Notes: generated by a model from the sequence alone, not told the origin. Numbered from the stretch's first letter, positions 8,868 to 17,816 are shown. The stretch: 64,000 nt of DNA from Paenibacillus_AR mesotrionivorans (GCF_046098205.1 NZ_JBJURJ010000027.1:17594-81593), one strand, 5' to 3'. Translations and numbers: made by a program.

Positions 8868-9179
8868 CTACAGCCGGAAGCGGCGAACATGCTCGTGAAG
8901 CTGCTCCTTTTCCAAAATCTCCTTCTGCCTAGGCCCCATCAGATCGAAGTGGGGATACGGCGGATGCTCATGGATGTAAGCCGGATTCAGCCCATGCCTC
9001 TTGCACCACTCGGTCAGCACTTTCCGGTCGGAGCAGCCTACCTTGGTCACAGTCCGGATGGACGGAAACCGCGGGTCAGTCCAATAGTGAGTCAGGAACG
9101 CAATTTCCCCGCGGGATACCGCCTCTTTCCATTGCTGCAGCTCCTGCCGCTTCACGCCGAATGCCAAGGATTTCACCAC
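8868..9179 (-). CDS. Conserved hypothetical protein, YneQ-like
   Basis: The product has 103 residues, soluble and rich in basic and aromatic residues. Segments such as GEIAFLTHYWTDPRFP, TVTKVGCS and HFDLMGPRQKEILEKE resemble the short uncharacterised Bacillus YneQ family as I remember it; I cannot verify this by search. The start is GTG 9179. The last codons (RRFRL-stop) recur as a fragment near 8255, showing that the gene's 3' end was duplicated. The function is unknown. Confidence 0.65.
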   Translation of the reverse strand: MVKSLAFGVKRQELQQWKEAVSRGEIAFLTHYWTDPRFPSIRTVTKVGCSDRKVLTEWCKRHGLNPAYIHEHPPYPHFDLMGPRQKEILEKEQLHEHVRRFRL

Positions 9180-9241
9180 CTGTCAGATATGCCACCAGTT
9201 TACCTCTTATTGAGGATAGGAGCAACTGCAGGCACACTACT

Positions 9242-10219
9242 CTACAACACCTCGCCGAACAAAGCGGAATCCTCTTCAAGCCCTTCGGCCAGCCTTCCCC
9301 TTAACCCGGTTAACCACTCCGGCTCATTCTCCCACTTCTCACCAGCAGCCCGCAAGACTCGGGTATATCCATACAACTTAGCGAACCGCTTGCATGCGGC
9401 CACTATATTCTCAGCATCGCCGGAAACCTCATATTCAGTCCGGTACCCATCCAGAAAACATTGTGTCTTCTGTTCAAAATCCTCCGGAGGGACCTCTTCC
9501 CGCAAGCTCTCCAGCGCCTGGTCAATATCCATCACATACCAATGATACATCGCATCATCAAAATCTATGACATGGCAGGTTTGAGTCTGTTCATCATAGA
9601 AGACGTTATCGTATTCAAAATCATAATGAATCAAACCAAAGTCAGCCTGCGATTTGGGAAGCGAAGCAAAATACCCTCGCAGCAACTCCGTTTCCTCTAA
9701 TGCCGCTGTCTCTCCGGGAAATGCGGTCAGCACATCCTGAATCCAGTCCAACACATCAGCATAGGACCATCTTTTGACTTCACCCGGCATATATTCACTG
9801 GACAAACGATGGAGCTTGCCCAATGCCTTCCCGTAGCAGACCATAACGTCATCCGGGAAATCGGTACGATCCAGCTGAACCCCCGGAACCCGCTTGAAGA
9901 CTGATGCAACATAAGCTCCCCATGGAGTCTCCACCTCAACAAGCTTTCCGCCAGCCTTGGATGGAACCGCCTCTAACACACCATACCCCTTGCCGCGCAG
10001 GTAAGCAATAAACTCCAGCTCGGCCAGAAGGTTCGGCTTAAGCTTTTCCTCCTGGGGAGCGAACCGCAGGAAATGAGTCGTCCCGTCCCGTTTGAACGGG
10101 TAAATCGCATTGGAGGATACCCGGTAATGCTTAAACAGCCCGGTGTCCTCGTAATCCCAATTCTGCAGCAGCATTTCCGCCAAGTCCCGGTTATCAAAAA
10201 GATACTTTAGTTTCAGCAC
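9242..10219 (-). CDS. Aminoglycoside-phosphotransferase-fold kinase (APH family)
   Basis: This 325-residue kinase-like protein has the catalytic loop HYDFEYDNVFYD (HxDxxxxN type, about residue 204) and the metal-binding VIDFDDAMY, with tryptophan/tyrosine-rich flanks typical of Bacillus APH-fold proteins. Members phosphorylate antibiotics, choline or homoserine-like metabolites, or spore-coat-linked substrates; this substrate is unknown. It stands alone between the YneQ-like gene and a small hypothetical gene. A true resistance role is not implied by sequence. Confidence 0.82.
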   Translation of the reverse strand: MLKLKYLFDNRDLAEMLLQNWDYEDTGLFKHYRVSSNAIYPFKRDGTTHFLRFAPQEEKLKPNLLAELEFIAYLRGKGYGVLEAVPSKAGGKLVEVETPWGAYVASVFKRVPGVQLDRTDFPDDVMVCYGKALGKLHRLSSEYMPGEVKRWSYADVLDWIQDVLTAFPGETAALEETELLRGYFASLPKSQADFGLIHYDFEYDNVFYDEQTQTCHVIDFDDAMYHWYVMDIDQALESLREEVPPEDFEQKTQCFLDGYRTEYEVSGDAENIVAACKRFAKLYGYTRVLRAAGEKWENEPEWLTGLRGRLAEGLEEDSALFGEVL

Positions 10220-10359
10220 GTAGCCAACATCTCTCCTTTTAAGCTTGGATTACCATCACATTTCTGATCCTTTCAATTGTACCTGGAAACCTCCAAAAGG
10301 CTTAAGGGAGAGTTTATATATATTAAAACTAGGGTCAGCTTCGGCTAACCGCTGTTCCT

Positions 10360-10650
10360 TCATTCATCCGGCAAAATGTTCACCAGGTGCTTCCAGAAGG
10401 TCAGACCATCCTTTAATCCGGCAAAATACAACCACTCCTTTTCAATCGTGCAGCGGAAATTGAGATTCTCTTCCCATTCGAGAATCTGCCGGTACTGCTC
10501 GGAGGTTAATTGCAGCTTCAATTCGGTGGCCAATTCGTCCTGCTGTTGAGCAAGCTCATTCACTTCATCCAAGTGAAACGCCTCAATCGAACGCTCCAAA
10601 AAGCGCAACTCAAAAGCAGGCCGCACCCATTCCGGCCAAGGTTCGGGCAT
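10360..10650 (-). CDS. Hypothetical small soluble protein
   Basis: The product has 96 residues, highly charged, with helical segments around ELAQQQDELATELKLQL and EWEENLNFRCTIEKEWLYF. No signal peptide or membrane segment is present. It starts at ATG 10650 after GGAGGAAACCC on the minus strand. I do not recognise the family. Confidence 0.6.
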   Translation of the reverse strand: MPEPWPEWVRPAFELRFLERSIEAFHLDEVNELAQQQDELATELKLQLTSEQYRQILEWEENLNFRCTIEKEWLYFAGLKDGLTFWKHLVNILPDE

Positions 10651-10821
10651 GTGGGTTTCCTCCTTCTTCCCCGTGTCATCAATCTTGATATTTTTTCTTT
10701 AGGAATACATAATCGATTATACAATTGACTAATATAAGTATCAATAAATTAATTTTTGACCATTAAATATGTATTTCTTAAAGAGTAAGTTACATCTACA
10801 CTCAACATGAGGTGTAGGCAT

Positions 10822-11166
10822 ATGTCTGAAATCCTGGTTAATGTAGGAAAACGAATCCGTGAAATTCGAAAGTCCCGTGGTTTATCCCAAGCCGCTTTAG
10901 CAGAAAAATGTGGTTTTACCTTTTCCTATATCGGTGGTGTGGAACGGGCAGAAAAGAATATCTCTTTGTTAAACCTGGAGAAAATTGCAGAGGGTTTAGA
11001 TGTAGGTGTCCATCAATTTTTTACGTATTCTTATCAGTATGAACAATTATCAAATAATGAAGCAACAATCAAAGAAATCGTTTCCTTGCTGATCAATCAA
11101 GATTCGCAATCCATTGAGATGGTGAAAAATATCGTAGCAGAAGTGTTGAGGAATTCAAGGCAGTAA
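10822..11166 (+). CDS. Cro/CI-type HTH transcriptional regulator
   Basis: The product has 114 residues with the XRE HTH at about 6-60: KRIREIRKSRGLSQAALAEK, CGFTFSYIGGVERAEKNIS and LLNLEKIAEGLDV. The C-terminal ~50 residues are a charged helical part. ATG 10822 is preferred (GAGGTG six bases upstream) over ATG 10807. The gene and its upstream region (10690-10806) are AT-rich compared with the host, with possible TTGACT and TTGACC -35 elements. It lies ahead of two more small HTH genes. Confidence 0.85.
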   Translation: MSEILVNVGKRIREIRKSRGLSQAALAEKCGFTFSYIGGVERAEKNISLLNLEKIAEGLDVGVHQFFTYSYQYEQLSNNEATIKEIVSLLINQDSQSIEMVKNIVAEVLRNSRQ

Positions 11167-11192
11167 AATAAGTTATCTCCATAAGACCTAAT

Positions 11193-11219
11193 GAACAAGC
11201 GCTCTCTAGACGCTTGTTC
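11193..11219 (+). terminator. Terminator after the HTH gene
   Basis: The perfect stem GAACAAGCG / CGCTTGTTC with a nine-base loop lies 27 bases after the stop codon and is followed by TATTTATG. Confidence 0.8.
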
Positions 11220-11255
11220 TATTTATGTTAGCAACTGGGGAGGTGTTCCTTTGAT

Positions 11256-11465
11256 ATGAAATTGAGCGAAGCCCGGAATCAAAAAAGCTTAACCCAAGAG
11301 CAGGTTAGCCGCGCTATCAATGTTTCCCTTAAACACTACCAGAATATCGAGCATGGACTGACCTCTCCCACGGTTAATATCGCGTTGCATATTTGTGAAA
11401 TTTTAGGGGTAGACCCGCGGGAGATAGATGAATGGAAAGATAGGCGAAAGGAAGAAAAGTTGTAG
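11256..11465 (+). CDS. Small Cro/CI-type HTH protein
   Basis: The product has 69 residues, essentially only an HTH: LSEARNQKSLTQEQVSRAIN, VSLKHYQNIEHGLTSPTV and ALHICEILGVDPREID. It resembles the minimal XRE repressors of mobile elements and toxin modules. GGGGAGGTG precedes the start. It is followed within 14 bases by a broken third HTH gene. Confidence 0.85.
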   Translation: MKLSEARNQKSLTQEQVSRAINVSLKHYQNIEHGLTSPTVNIALHICEILGVDPREIDEWKDRRKEEKL

Positions 11466-11478
11466 GGTGAGGTACATT

Positions 11479-11760
11479 TTGAGTCAATCATCAAGCAAAC
11501 CCAAGCGCACTCCCATGTTGACAACAATTATTGGGGAGATATTGAAAGAAAACCCGGTTGACCAGAACCAACCTTCGCCAAGAGGATTTAGCAGGTATCC
11601 GCGGGGTGGACTGAGCCTACAATTCCCTGATCGAGAGAGGCAAAAACGAACCATCAGTCAGCAAATTATTTGAGCTGTGTGAAGCCATGAACCTTTCACC
11701 GCCTGAATTCTTTTCAATGTTAATCAAAGCCACAAATACAGAGTCATCTGTTTCCGCGGC
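11479..11760 (+). pseudogene. Degenerate third HTH (XRE) gene
   Basis: An initial frame from TTG 11479 (after GTGAGGTA) encodes LSQSSSKPKRTPMLTTIIGEILKEN. It must then shift frame near the AAAACCCGG run to continue as RLTRTNLRQEDLAGIRGVD. An in-frame TGA follows where an arginine is usual, and then AYNSLIERGKNEPSVSKLFELCE. Together these form a standard XRE domain carrying one frameshift and one nonsense change. The 3' boundary is approximate. Confidence 0.75.
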
Positions 11761-11804
11761 TTGTTTTTTGATTTTTACGAAGTGTAATTCATTTATCCTC
11801 CCCC

Positions 11805-12656
11805 TCACCCCTCATAATACGCCTTTACCTTTGGCGGGAAAGGCAGCCTTTCTTGTTTCATGAGGTCCACCAGCTCGTCAAACATATCCATATAGCCAAA
11901 CTCCAAGCTGATTTCAGCGAAGTCGGTTATGTACCCGAGATAACCTGGAAAATGAAAGGTACTCTCTTGCAGGTATGGATCAGCCTTGGCCGCATCCCAA
12001 TGCTTCCGGAATTCCAGGCGGTCATGCTTATAAAAATCCATTCGGCTTTCATAAATACTGTTCATGACAAAACACTTATTAGGGTACACCTCTGTTTTGA
12101 ACATTTCCTCGATTCTCTCAAATTCCTTCAGGGCTTCAATTTTACTACCAGATTGATAGAGGGTTGTCGCATAATTGCAAAACAAATGAAGATCATTCGT
12201 TTGCTGATACAGCTTCAGAAAATACCGGGCACCGAGGGCTCTGTGTTTCGCATTCTTGGAGTCGGATAATTCATAGGCAACATCTTTTTTGTCGCGCAGG
12301 TCCAACGAATCAAAATCCATTGCCATCAGCTTGTCCAGCCGGTTTCTTCTCCGTTTTTCCGCCTTCTCCAGCTTCTCCAGCTCTTTTAGATATGTGACGG
12401 CCTGAGGGGAGTCAGGGAATTGCTCCAGTCTCGCACGGACCTTTTGCAGGGTGCTGCCGACATCATCCACATATACTTCAAGGGCACATTCAATTTCAAT
12501 GTAACTGATAAAAAGCGCAAGCTGCACATTTTCCAGCCCAACATCCTGATCATGCTCTTCTAAATAGGCTAAGATGTTTGTCAGAGCCTTTTTATTTTCC
12601 TTATACTGCTTCCTTACCTCCAGAGGCAAGGCTTTTTCATCAAATGGCTTTTTCAC
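11805..12656 (-). CDS. Hypothetical soluble helical (TPR-like) protein
   Basis: The product has about 283 residues from GTG 12656 (GAGAGGG upstream); the frame extends to TTG 12713, which would overlap the preceding serine hydrolase gene by 23 bases. It is rich in E, K and L and predicted all-helical, with repeat-like segments such as RYFLKLYQQTNDLHLFCNYA and ALKEFERIEEMF that resemble TPR helices. No catalytic motif is visible. It is probably expressed with the hydrolase upstream. The function is unknown. Confidence 0.65.
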   Translation of the reverse strand: MKKPFDEKALPLEVRKQYKENKKALTNILAYLEEHDQDVGLENVQLALFISYIEIECALEVYVDDVGSTLQKVRARLEQFPDSPQAVTYLKELEKLEKAEKRRRNRLDKLMAMDFDSLDLRDKKDVAYELSDSKNAKHRALGARYFLKLYQQTNDLHLFCNYATTLYQSGSKIEALKEFERIEEMFKTEVYPNKCFVMNSIYESRMDFYKHDRLEFRKHWDAAKADPYLQESTFHFPGYLGYITDFAEISLEFGYMDMFDELVDLMKQERLPFPPKVKAYYEG

Positions 12657-12690
12657 AGGGGCACCCTCTCGGTTTTTGTCAAATTCAGAC

Positions 12691-13665
12691 TCACTCCTCA
12701 AATATCGGCTCAATATGCGTCATAATAAACTCAATCCGGTCCTTCACCTCCGGCACATAAAGCGACGCGATGGAAACGACCAATTTTTTCTTAGCATTGA
12801 TATAAATGACGTTTCCTCCGTCTCCCATGGCGGCGTAGATTTGCTCGTCTTCGTTTATAATCCACCAAAGGTATCCATACGAGAGCTCCCCCCAGCGGCT
12901 ATGCTCCCGAGTGCTTTCCTCGATCCAACCGGCCGGGATAATTTGTTCGCCATTCCAGATACCGCCGTCTGCATACAGCTGGCCCAGTTTCGCCATATCC
13001 CCAGATGTCAGGAAAAGTCCCCAGCTAGCAGTATTAATCCCTTGGGGGTCAACGACCCATCCGGTTGTATTCTTATCGTTCATCACGGCATAATGCTCTT
13101 CTTCACTACGCAGCACTACATTGTGCGGAACCTGGATACCCAGCGGTGAGAATAGATGCTCCGTCGCAAACTCCAGTATGGATTGTCCCGTTGCCTGAGC
13201 CAGAATGCCGGATAAGATGTGGGTTCCGACAATGGCTGAATAGGTGAATTCGCCGATTGGCCCATCGCCCCCCAATAAATCCAGGGCAGCATTCATCCAA
13301 TTCTCACTGGCAAAAAACTCCTGGTATGGTTCCAACTCGTATTTATAGGGAGCCGTCATGGTCAGCAAATGTTTGATCGTCACGTTTTGTATGGTGGTTT
13401 CCCCAGCTTTCACCACATAGTCCGGGAAAAAGTCCAGTACCTTCTGGTCCACACTGCGAATTAGGCCTTTACCCATGGCGATCCCAATCAACGCGGAGAA
13501 CACACTTTTGGTCACCGAATACACATGAAGAGCGTTACCGGCGGTATAGCCGTTGAAGTAGTGCTCCAAGCATGTGATGCCGTTTTGTTGTACAACAATC
13601 CCTGCGATATTACTATAATCCCTGCTGATTATCTGTTCAAGCTCCCTTAATTTCCTCTGATCCAT
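12691..13665 (-). CDS. Serine hydrolase of the class C beta-lactamase superfamily
   Basis: The product has 324 residues. The SxxK catalytic motif is SVTK (about residue 50 from the chosen start), the second-site tyrosine is in the FTYSAIVG region (YSA, usual form YxN), and the C-terminal part GDGGNVIYINAKKKLVV occupies the usual H/KxG position. Family members are esterases, D-amino peptidases or penicillin-binding-like enzymes, and most are not antibiotic resistance enzymes. No signal peptide is seen with start 13665 (GAGGAGG upstream; frame open to 13737), so it is likely cytoplasmic. Confidence 0.85.
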   Translation of the reverse strand: MDQRKLRELEQIISRDYSNIAGIVVQQNGITCLEHYFNGYTAGNALHVYSVTKSVFSALIGIAMGKGLIRSVDQKVLDFFPDYVVKAGETTIQNVTIKHLLTMTAPYKYELEPYQEFFASENWMNAALDLLGGDGPIGEFTYSAIVGTHILSGILAQATGQSILEFATEHLFSPLGIQVPHNVVLRSEEEHYAVMNDKNTTGWVVDPQGINTASWGLFLTSGDMAKLGQLYADGGIWNGEQIIPAGWIEESTREHSRWGELSYGYLWWIINEDEQIYAAMGDGGNVIYINAKKKLVVSIASLYVPEVKDRIEFIMTHIEPIFEE

Positions 13666-13800
13666 ACCATCCATTCCTCCTCGAGTGATAAAGAGTACCT
13701 TCACAAAAATGGTATAATGATTAAAAATACTTTTCAAGGCCTTTTTAAAAATTTATTAGCGGAGGAGGATCCAAGGATCTCAAACGGCGTACGCCAAAAA

Positions 13801-13841
13801 AGCCGCTAACATGCGGGAGGGTCCCCAGTGTTAACGGCCTA
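13801..13841 (-). terminator. Terminator downstream of the SGNH hydrolase
   Basis: Minus-strand reading gives AGGCCGTTAACA ... TGTTAGCGGCTTTTTTGG, a long near-perfect stem followed by six T. A closely similar hairpin occurs at 28889-28929. Confidence 0.85.
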
Positions 13842-13870
13842 CTGTTCATTTTCCCCGAGAGTACCGGTAG

Positions 13871-14473
13871 TTATCTGATGTTCCTAACCACCACGGGATA
13901 AAGCTGCTCCACAAAAATCGCATATCCTTTACCTGTTAAATGAGAAAATTGGTCATCTTGGAGTGTGCCTTCAGCACCTAATACACCTTCCAGGAAATTA
14001 GGAATCAGATCCGTCTGATAATCTCGGGACAACCGAGCATACATCTCAAAAAAGTCATTCTTTAATGTAACTCCGCCTTTTTGGGCAATGTTTTGGAGCT
14101 TTTCTTCCAACCCGGCATCAGCCGGATAACCTTGGTATCCTACGATAATGACCTGAGCTCCGGCACCTCTCGCACGTTCAATCATCTCTGACAAGTTATG
14201 ATAAATATCCTCGATGCTGGAGCCTCTTCTCAAATCGGCCACACCAAAAAGCAGGATCACAATATCCGGTTGATACTCCGCTAAAGCCTCCCCCAGTCTT
14301 GCTGCGCCGTCCTTCGAGGTATTTCCGTTAATCCCCTTATTCATGACCTTGCAGGAGTAGCCGTTGTTAGTTAGCTTCTTCTCCAATTGGGCCGGGTAGG
14401 CTTCGTTCCGCTCTACGCCTGCACCGTATGTATTGCTGTCTCCTATTGCGAGAATAGTTGTATTCGTTCCCAT
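13871..14473 (-). CDS. SGNH/GDSL-type esterase or lipase
   Basis: The product has 200 residues with block I ILAIGDSNTYGAG (catalytic Ser), block II around KGINGNTS, a block III degenerate as FGVADLR (usual GxND), and a block V candidate DQFSHLTGKGY carrying the catalytic His. The length fits TesA-like cytosolic SGNH hydrolases, and no signal peptide is present. It would cleave acyl or acetyl esters of an unknown substrate. It is monocistronic with a strong terminator. Confidence 0.82.
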   Translation of the reverse strand: MGTNTTILAIGDSNTYGAGVERNEAYPAQLEKKLTNNGYSCKVMNKGINGNTSKDGAARLGEALAEYQPDIVILLFGVADLRRGSSIEDIYHNLSEMIERARGAGAQVIIVGYQGYPADAGLEEKLQNIAQKGGVTLKNDFFEMYARLSRDYQTDLIPNFLEGVLGAEGTLQDDQFSHLTGKGYAIFVEQLYPVVVRNIR

Positions 14474-14556
14474 AGTGGCACCTCACTTAATCAGTTTGAT
14501 ATGTATCGAGATTCTAATAATATCACAGGCCTTACTTGGCGAAAATCAGTAGGTTT

Positions 14557-14646
14557 GAAAATGTAACGAATCTGAGCCACGCTATTCTTTATCCCGGGAG
14601 GCCTTTCGAGGCCATTCTCAACAAAATAAGCTCTTACAGAGTCGTT
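14557..14646. repeat. Half copy of the four-armed repeat (R3)
   Basis: One rightward arm TAACGAATCTGAGCCACGCTATTC and one leftward arm AATAAGCTCTTACAGAGTCGTTAG lie about 45 bases apart, matching arms of copy R4 at 23.6 kb. The outer arms are missing. A GC-rich hairpin GGGAGGCC/GGCC lies in the loop. Confidence 0.6.
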
Positions 14647-14734
14647 AGCCAACATCAGACCAACGCCCGACTCATAATAGCGTCCACCTGCACATGGGGG
14701 TGGAGGCCGTCGTCTGCCAGCCCGTCGCGCAGGG

Positions 14735-15463
14735 TTAGCCTACACCTCCTACGCCACCTTCGCCCGTGTTTTCCAGACCCGCTTTCAGATGTCCCCTAGC
14801 GCCTACAGGAAACTGAGGGGCGGATGAATGATAAAGATTCGTCGACATGATCAAAAACCGGCAAAAATCCTCATTATCCCCCTGCAACGAAGGGTCCGCT
14901 TGGTTTTTTAAGAAAAGGATATGTTCCCGGTACGCCCTATAAAAATCATACGCCGGGGAGGCACAGTAGGTAAGGCCCTCCAACTGATAATAGTCAATTA
15001 CCTTCCTGGCAGTTACCGGATGGATGAAGATCTCCTCGTAGGGCCTGCAATAGCTTGGACACACCGTCAACACCGGCCATTTCGCCATTTTATACCCGTC
15101 CAGCACAGACGTTATCTGATGAAATCCCGATCTCTGATTACCATACAAGAATTCCTGCATGCCGGCAGATAATTGCTGTTTGTGATTGTCGTGCATGAAA
15201 TGGATGGCCTCCTGGAGCTTCACCTTTTCGAAGAGCGAAATGAAAGGGGACTGGCCCACAATGACACCCATACTATCCGCAATATGGCTTGGTGAATCGA
15301 ATTGCTCCATGGAGAAGCTTTTCTGCGCCAGCTTAACCAGATGTTTACCCTCGCGTTTCTGGGCAATTTCCAGCATAAGAGGATTCATAATCCCCCCTGG
15401 ATAGAGAATCAAAAACCGTTCCTCCGCTTCCTTCAACCTAGTCAGGTCCATCGCCTCATCCAC
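14735..15463 (-). CDS. Hypothetical soluble protein
   Basis: The product has 242 residues (a second start, MDLTRLKEA, lies four codons in). It begins LKEAEERFLILYPGG and contains GLTYCASPAYDFYRAYREHILFLKNQADPSL. It looks like a conserved soluble Bacillales protein of unknown role; no motif is assignable. The final GGVGGVG tail suggests the natural stop was lost or the end altered. Divergent from the LytTR regulator at 15659 with a 195-base gap. Confidence 0.6.
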   Translation of the reverse strand: MDEAMDLTRLKEAEERFLILYPGGIMNPLMLEIAQKREGKHLVKLAQKSFSMEQFDSPSHIADSMGVIVGQSPFISLFEKVKLQEAIHFMHDNHKQQLSAGMQEFLYGNQRSGFHQITSVLDGYKMAKWPVLTVCPSYCRPYEEIFIHPVTARKVIDYYQLEGLTYCASPAYDFYRAYREHILFLKNQADPSLQGDNEDFCRFLIMSTNLYHSSAPQFPVGARGHLKAGLENTGEGGVGGVG

Positions 15464-15658
15464 CTTTTTTCAGCATATGGTTGCTGTGCCATTCTTATCT
15501 TGCCTGTCATACCATCGAGCGTAGCATGGACGGGAGTTTTATGGGGAACGAATGCGCAAAACGTCACCGGATTAGCGCAAAATGTATGTTTTCTATCATG
15601 ACATCCAATTTTTCCTATGGTAAACTTACTTCTGAAGTATTGGGTAGGAGGGCCCGGT

Positions 15659-16387
15659 ATGCTGCATATTGCGATTTGCGAGGATGACCGAAGGGAAGCC
15701 GCATACCTCCGCAAGCTGCTCGAGCAATTTGCCGCCAGCAGCGGTGTGGAGCTGTCCTGCACAATATACGAATCGGGCTTCGCGCTTGCTGATGCTGCAG
15801 AACGCCGCCCCGCCTTTGATATTATTCTTCTGGACGTAATGATGCCCGGCTTAAACGGCTTGGAGACGGCAGCCGAAATCAGGCGGGGGAACGATCATGT
15901 GAAAATCATCTTTCTGACCTCCAGCTCCGAATTTGCAGTGGCCAGTTACGCCGTTGATGCGTACTTCTATATGCTAAAGCCTCTCTGCGAGAATACCTTC
16001 TTCCGCATCATGAACAAGGCCTGCAAGGAAATTCAGGCAGAGCGCTCCAGCAGCATTGTGGTCCATAACCACAGAAGTATCGCCAGGCTATTTATTGCGG
16101 AGCTTGCCTATTGTGAGATTATCAACAAAACCATATACTACCACCTGGCCACGGGCGGGGTCCTGGATGGGCCGGGCAGCATGTCCGAGCTGGAGCAAAA
16201 GCTGTCGCCTTACCCCTTTATTGTCAAGATACACCGGTCATACATGGTCAATCTAAGGCATGTACAATCCTTAACCGGCAAGGAAATCACCATGATGACA
16301 AAGGATATCCTTCCGCTTTCACGCGGCCGTTTCGATTCCATTAAGCGGGCGTTTCTTTCCCTGCCCTTTGAGGGGGGGCATGCCTGA
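15659..16387 (+). CDS. LytTR-type response regulator
   Basis: The product has 242 residues. The receiver domain carries CEDD near the N-terminus, the phospho-acceptor Asp in IILLDVMMPG, the conserved Thr/Ser in IIFLTSSSE and Lys in YMLKP. The C-terminal LytTR DNA-binding domain ends FIVKIHRSYMVNLRHV. The start at 15659 has GTAGGAGG upstream. The gene abuts the histidine kinase at 16388, forming an AgrA/VirR-like pair. No peptide precursor gene (agrD-like) or AgrB is visible nearby. Confidence 0.9.
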   Translation: MLHIAICEDDRREAAYLRKLLEQFAASSGVELSCTIYESGFALADAAERRPAFDIILLDVMMPGLNGLETAAEIRRGNDHVKIIFLTSSSEFAVASYAVDAYFYMLKPLCENTFFRIMNKACKEIQAERSSSIVVHNHRSIARLFIAELAYCEIINKTIYYHLATGGVLDGPGSMSELEQKLSPYPFIVKIHRSYMVNLRHVQSLTGKEITMMTKDILPLSRGRFDSIKRAFLSLPFEGGHA

Positions 16388-17650
16388 ATGCTTGCTGCAG
16401 TGGAACAGATCAACTATCTGACCGTGCTGCTGTTCGGTGTGGTGTTATCCGTTGCTTTCTCCGGTGTTGATCACAACAAAAAAAACCGGATCGCGGTTCT
16501 GCTCCTCTTCCTCCTGCTTACGCTCATTCAGGCGGTTTTTTATCATACATGGGGACTGGAGCGGACAAAAGAGCTTTATCCGCTCATTACCCATCTGCCG
16601 CTGATTATGGCTCTGGCTGTCTATTTCAAGAAACCCTGGGTGCTGTCTGCCGTTTCCGTGTTATCCGCCTATCTCTGCTGCCAGGCCCGGCGCTGTTTCG
16701 GAACAATAACGCTTTTACTCTTTCATGATATGACCGTAAATTATGCGGTACAAATCGCGATGACGCTCCCTCTCCTGATCATTCTGATCCGTTATGTTGC
16801 CCCACAGATGCGGAAGCTAATGTGCAACCCCCACCGTTCCGTGCTTTTTTTTGCCGTAGTGCCGACCGCTTATTATCTGTTTGATTATATTACGACCGTA
16901 TACACCGATATCCTGCATAACGAAATCTTCGTTACGGTAGAGTTTATGCCCTCCGTTATGGCCGTTTGTTATTATTTGTTTGTGGTGATACATACCAACG
17001 AAATGCAAAACCGGCACGAGCTTGAGAAGGAGCGCCAGATTCTCTCCGTTTTGGCCAATCAAGGACTGATGGAGCTGGAGAGTCTGCGCCGCTCACAGCT
17101 GCAGGCTGCCGTCTATCATCATGATCTGCGCCATCACCTCCAATTTGTGGATGCTTGTCTCCAGAACGGCAAGCTGGAGGAGGCCCGCGCTTACATTGAG
17201 GAAGCCAGCAGTGAGATTGAACGGAATTCCATCATCCGGTACTGTGAGAATGAAACCGTCAATCTGATCCTATCCTCCTACGCGACAAAGGCAAAAAAAG
17301 CCAATATCAAGCTAATCTGCAAAGCGGACCTGGCCCCGGATATCGGCGTTCACGCAACGGACCTGTGTGTCATTTTGGCCAATGGGCTGGAGAATGCCCT
17401 GCGCGCCTGCGAGCAGGTAAACGGAGAACGGTTTGTTTCACTGGTTGCCCACCGGCAGATGTCCAGAGTCTTCCTGCAGATTCAGAACTCCTATAACGGA
17501 CAGATTCTTTTTGCAAACGGACTCCCGGTCAGACCGGAAATCGAGCAAGGTTTTGGCGTCAAAAGTATGGTAATGACCATCGAGAAGCTGGGCGGACTCT
17601 GCGATTTCTTCGCCGAAAACGGAGTGTTCACCATGCGGGCTTCTATGTAG
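16388..17650 (+). CDS. GHKL-type sensor histidine kinase
   Basis: The product has 420 residues. About six membrane helices span the first 200 residues. Then come a coiled linker, a dimerisation/H-box YHHDLRHHLQ (His about 241) and the GHKL ATPase with N-box LANGLENALRAC and glycine motif GFGVKSM. It starts immediately after the regulator stop. It belongs to the AgrC/VirS-like class whose membrane part binds peptides or other signals; the ligand is not evident. Confidence 0.88.
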   Translation: MLAAVEQINYLTVLLFGVVLSVAFSGVDHNKKNRIAVLLLFLLLTLIQAVFYHTWGLERTKELYPLITHLPLIMALAVYFKKPWVLSAVSVLSAYLCCQARRCFGTITLLLFHDMTVNYAVQIAMTLPLLIILIRYVAPQMRKLMCNPHRSVLFFAVVPTAYYLFDYITTVYTDILHNEIFVTVEFMPSVMAVCYYLFVVIHTNEMQNRHELEKERQILSVLANQGLMELESLRRSQLQAAVYHHDLRHHLQFVDACLQNGKLEEARAYIEEASSEIERNSIIRYCENETVNLILSSYATKAKKANIKLICKADLAPDIGVHATDLCVILANGLENALRACEQVNGERFVSLVAHRQMSRVFLQIQNSYNGQILFANGLPVRPEIEQGFGVKSMVMTIEKLGGLCDFFAENGVFTMRASM

Positions 17651-17748
17651 GCAGTGATCACAAACAAAGCACATGTATCCACGATTAGGATGGTGTGAGG
17701 TTGGACAAACAATCGGTTTATGAAACCAACAGCCGAACCGTTAAGCCT

Positions 17749-17779
17749 TTGACTCTGCCTTTGGGGAAGCTATTATAAT
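17749..17779 (+). promoter_or_regulatory. MerR-type promoter with 19-bp spacer
   Basis: TTGACT (17749-17754) and TATAAT (17774-17779) are separated by 19 bases, the stretched spacing characteristic of MerR-activated promoters. The spacer contains the imperfect dyad CTGCCTTTGGGGAAG. It lies 37 bases upstream of the MerR gene, suggesting autoregulation. Confidence 0.75.
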
Positions 17780-17816
17780 GATGGCATATCGCCAAGGTTA
17801 GGGAGGAGATTGGATC

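Noticed and set aside
9242..10219. Aminoglycoside resistance gene
   Set aside because: Only the kinase fold motifs are present; related Bacillales proteins phosphorylate many other substrates, so resistance is not supported.
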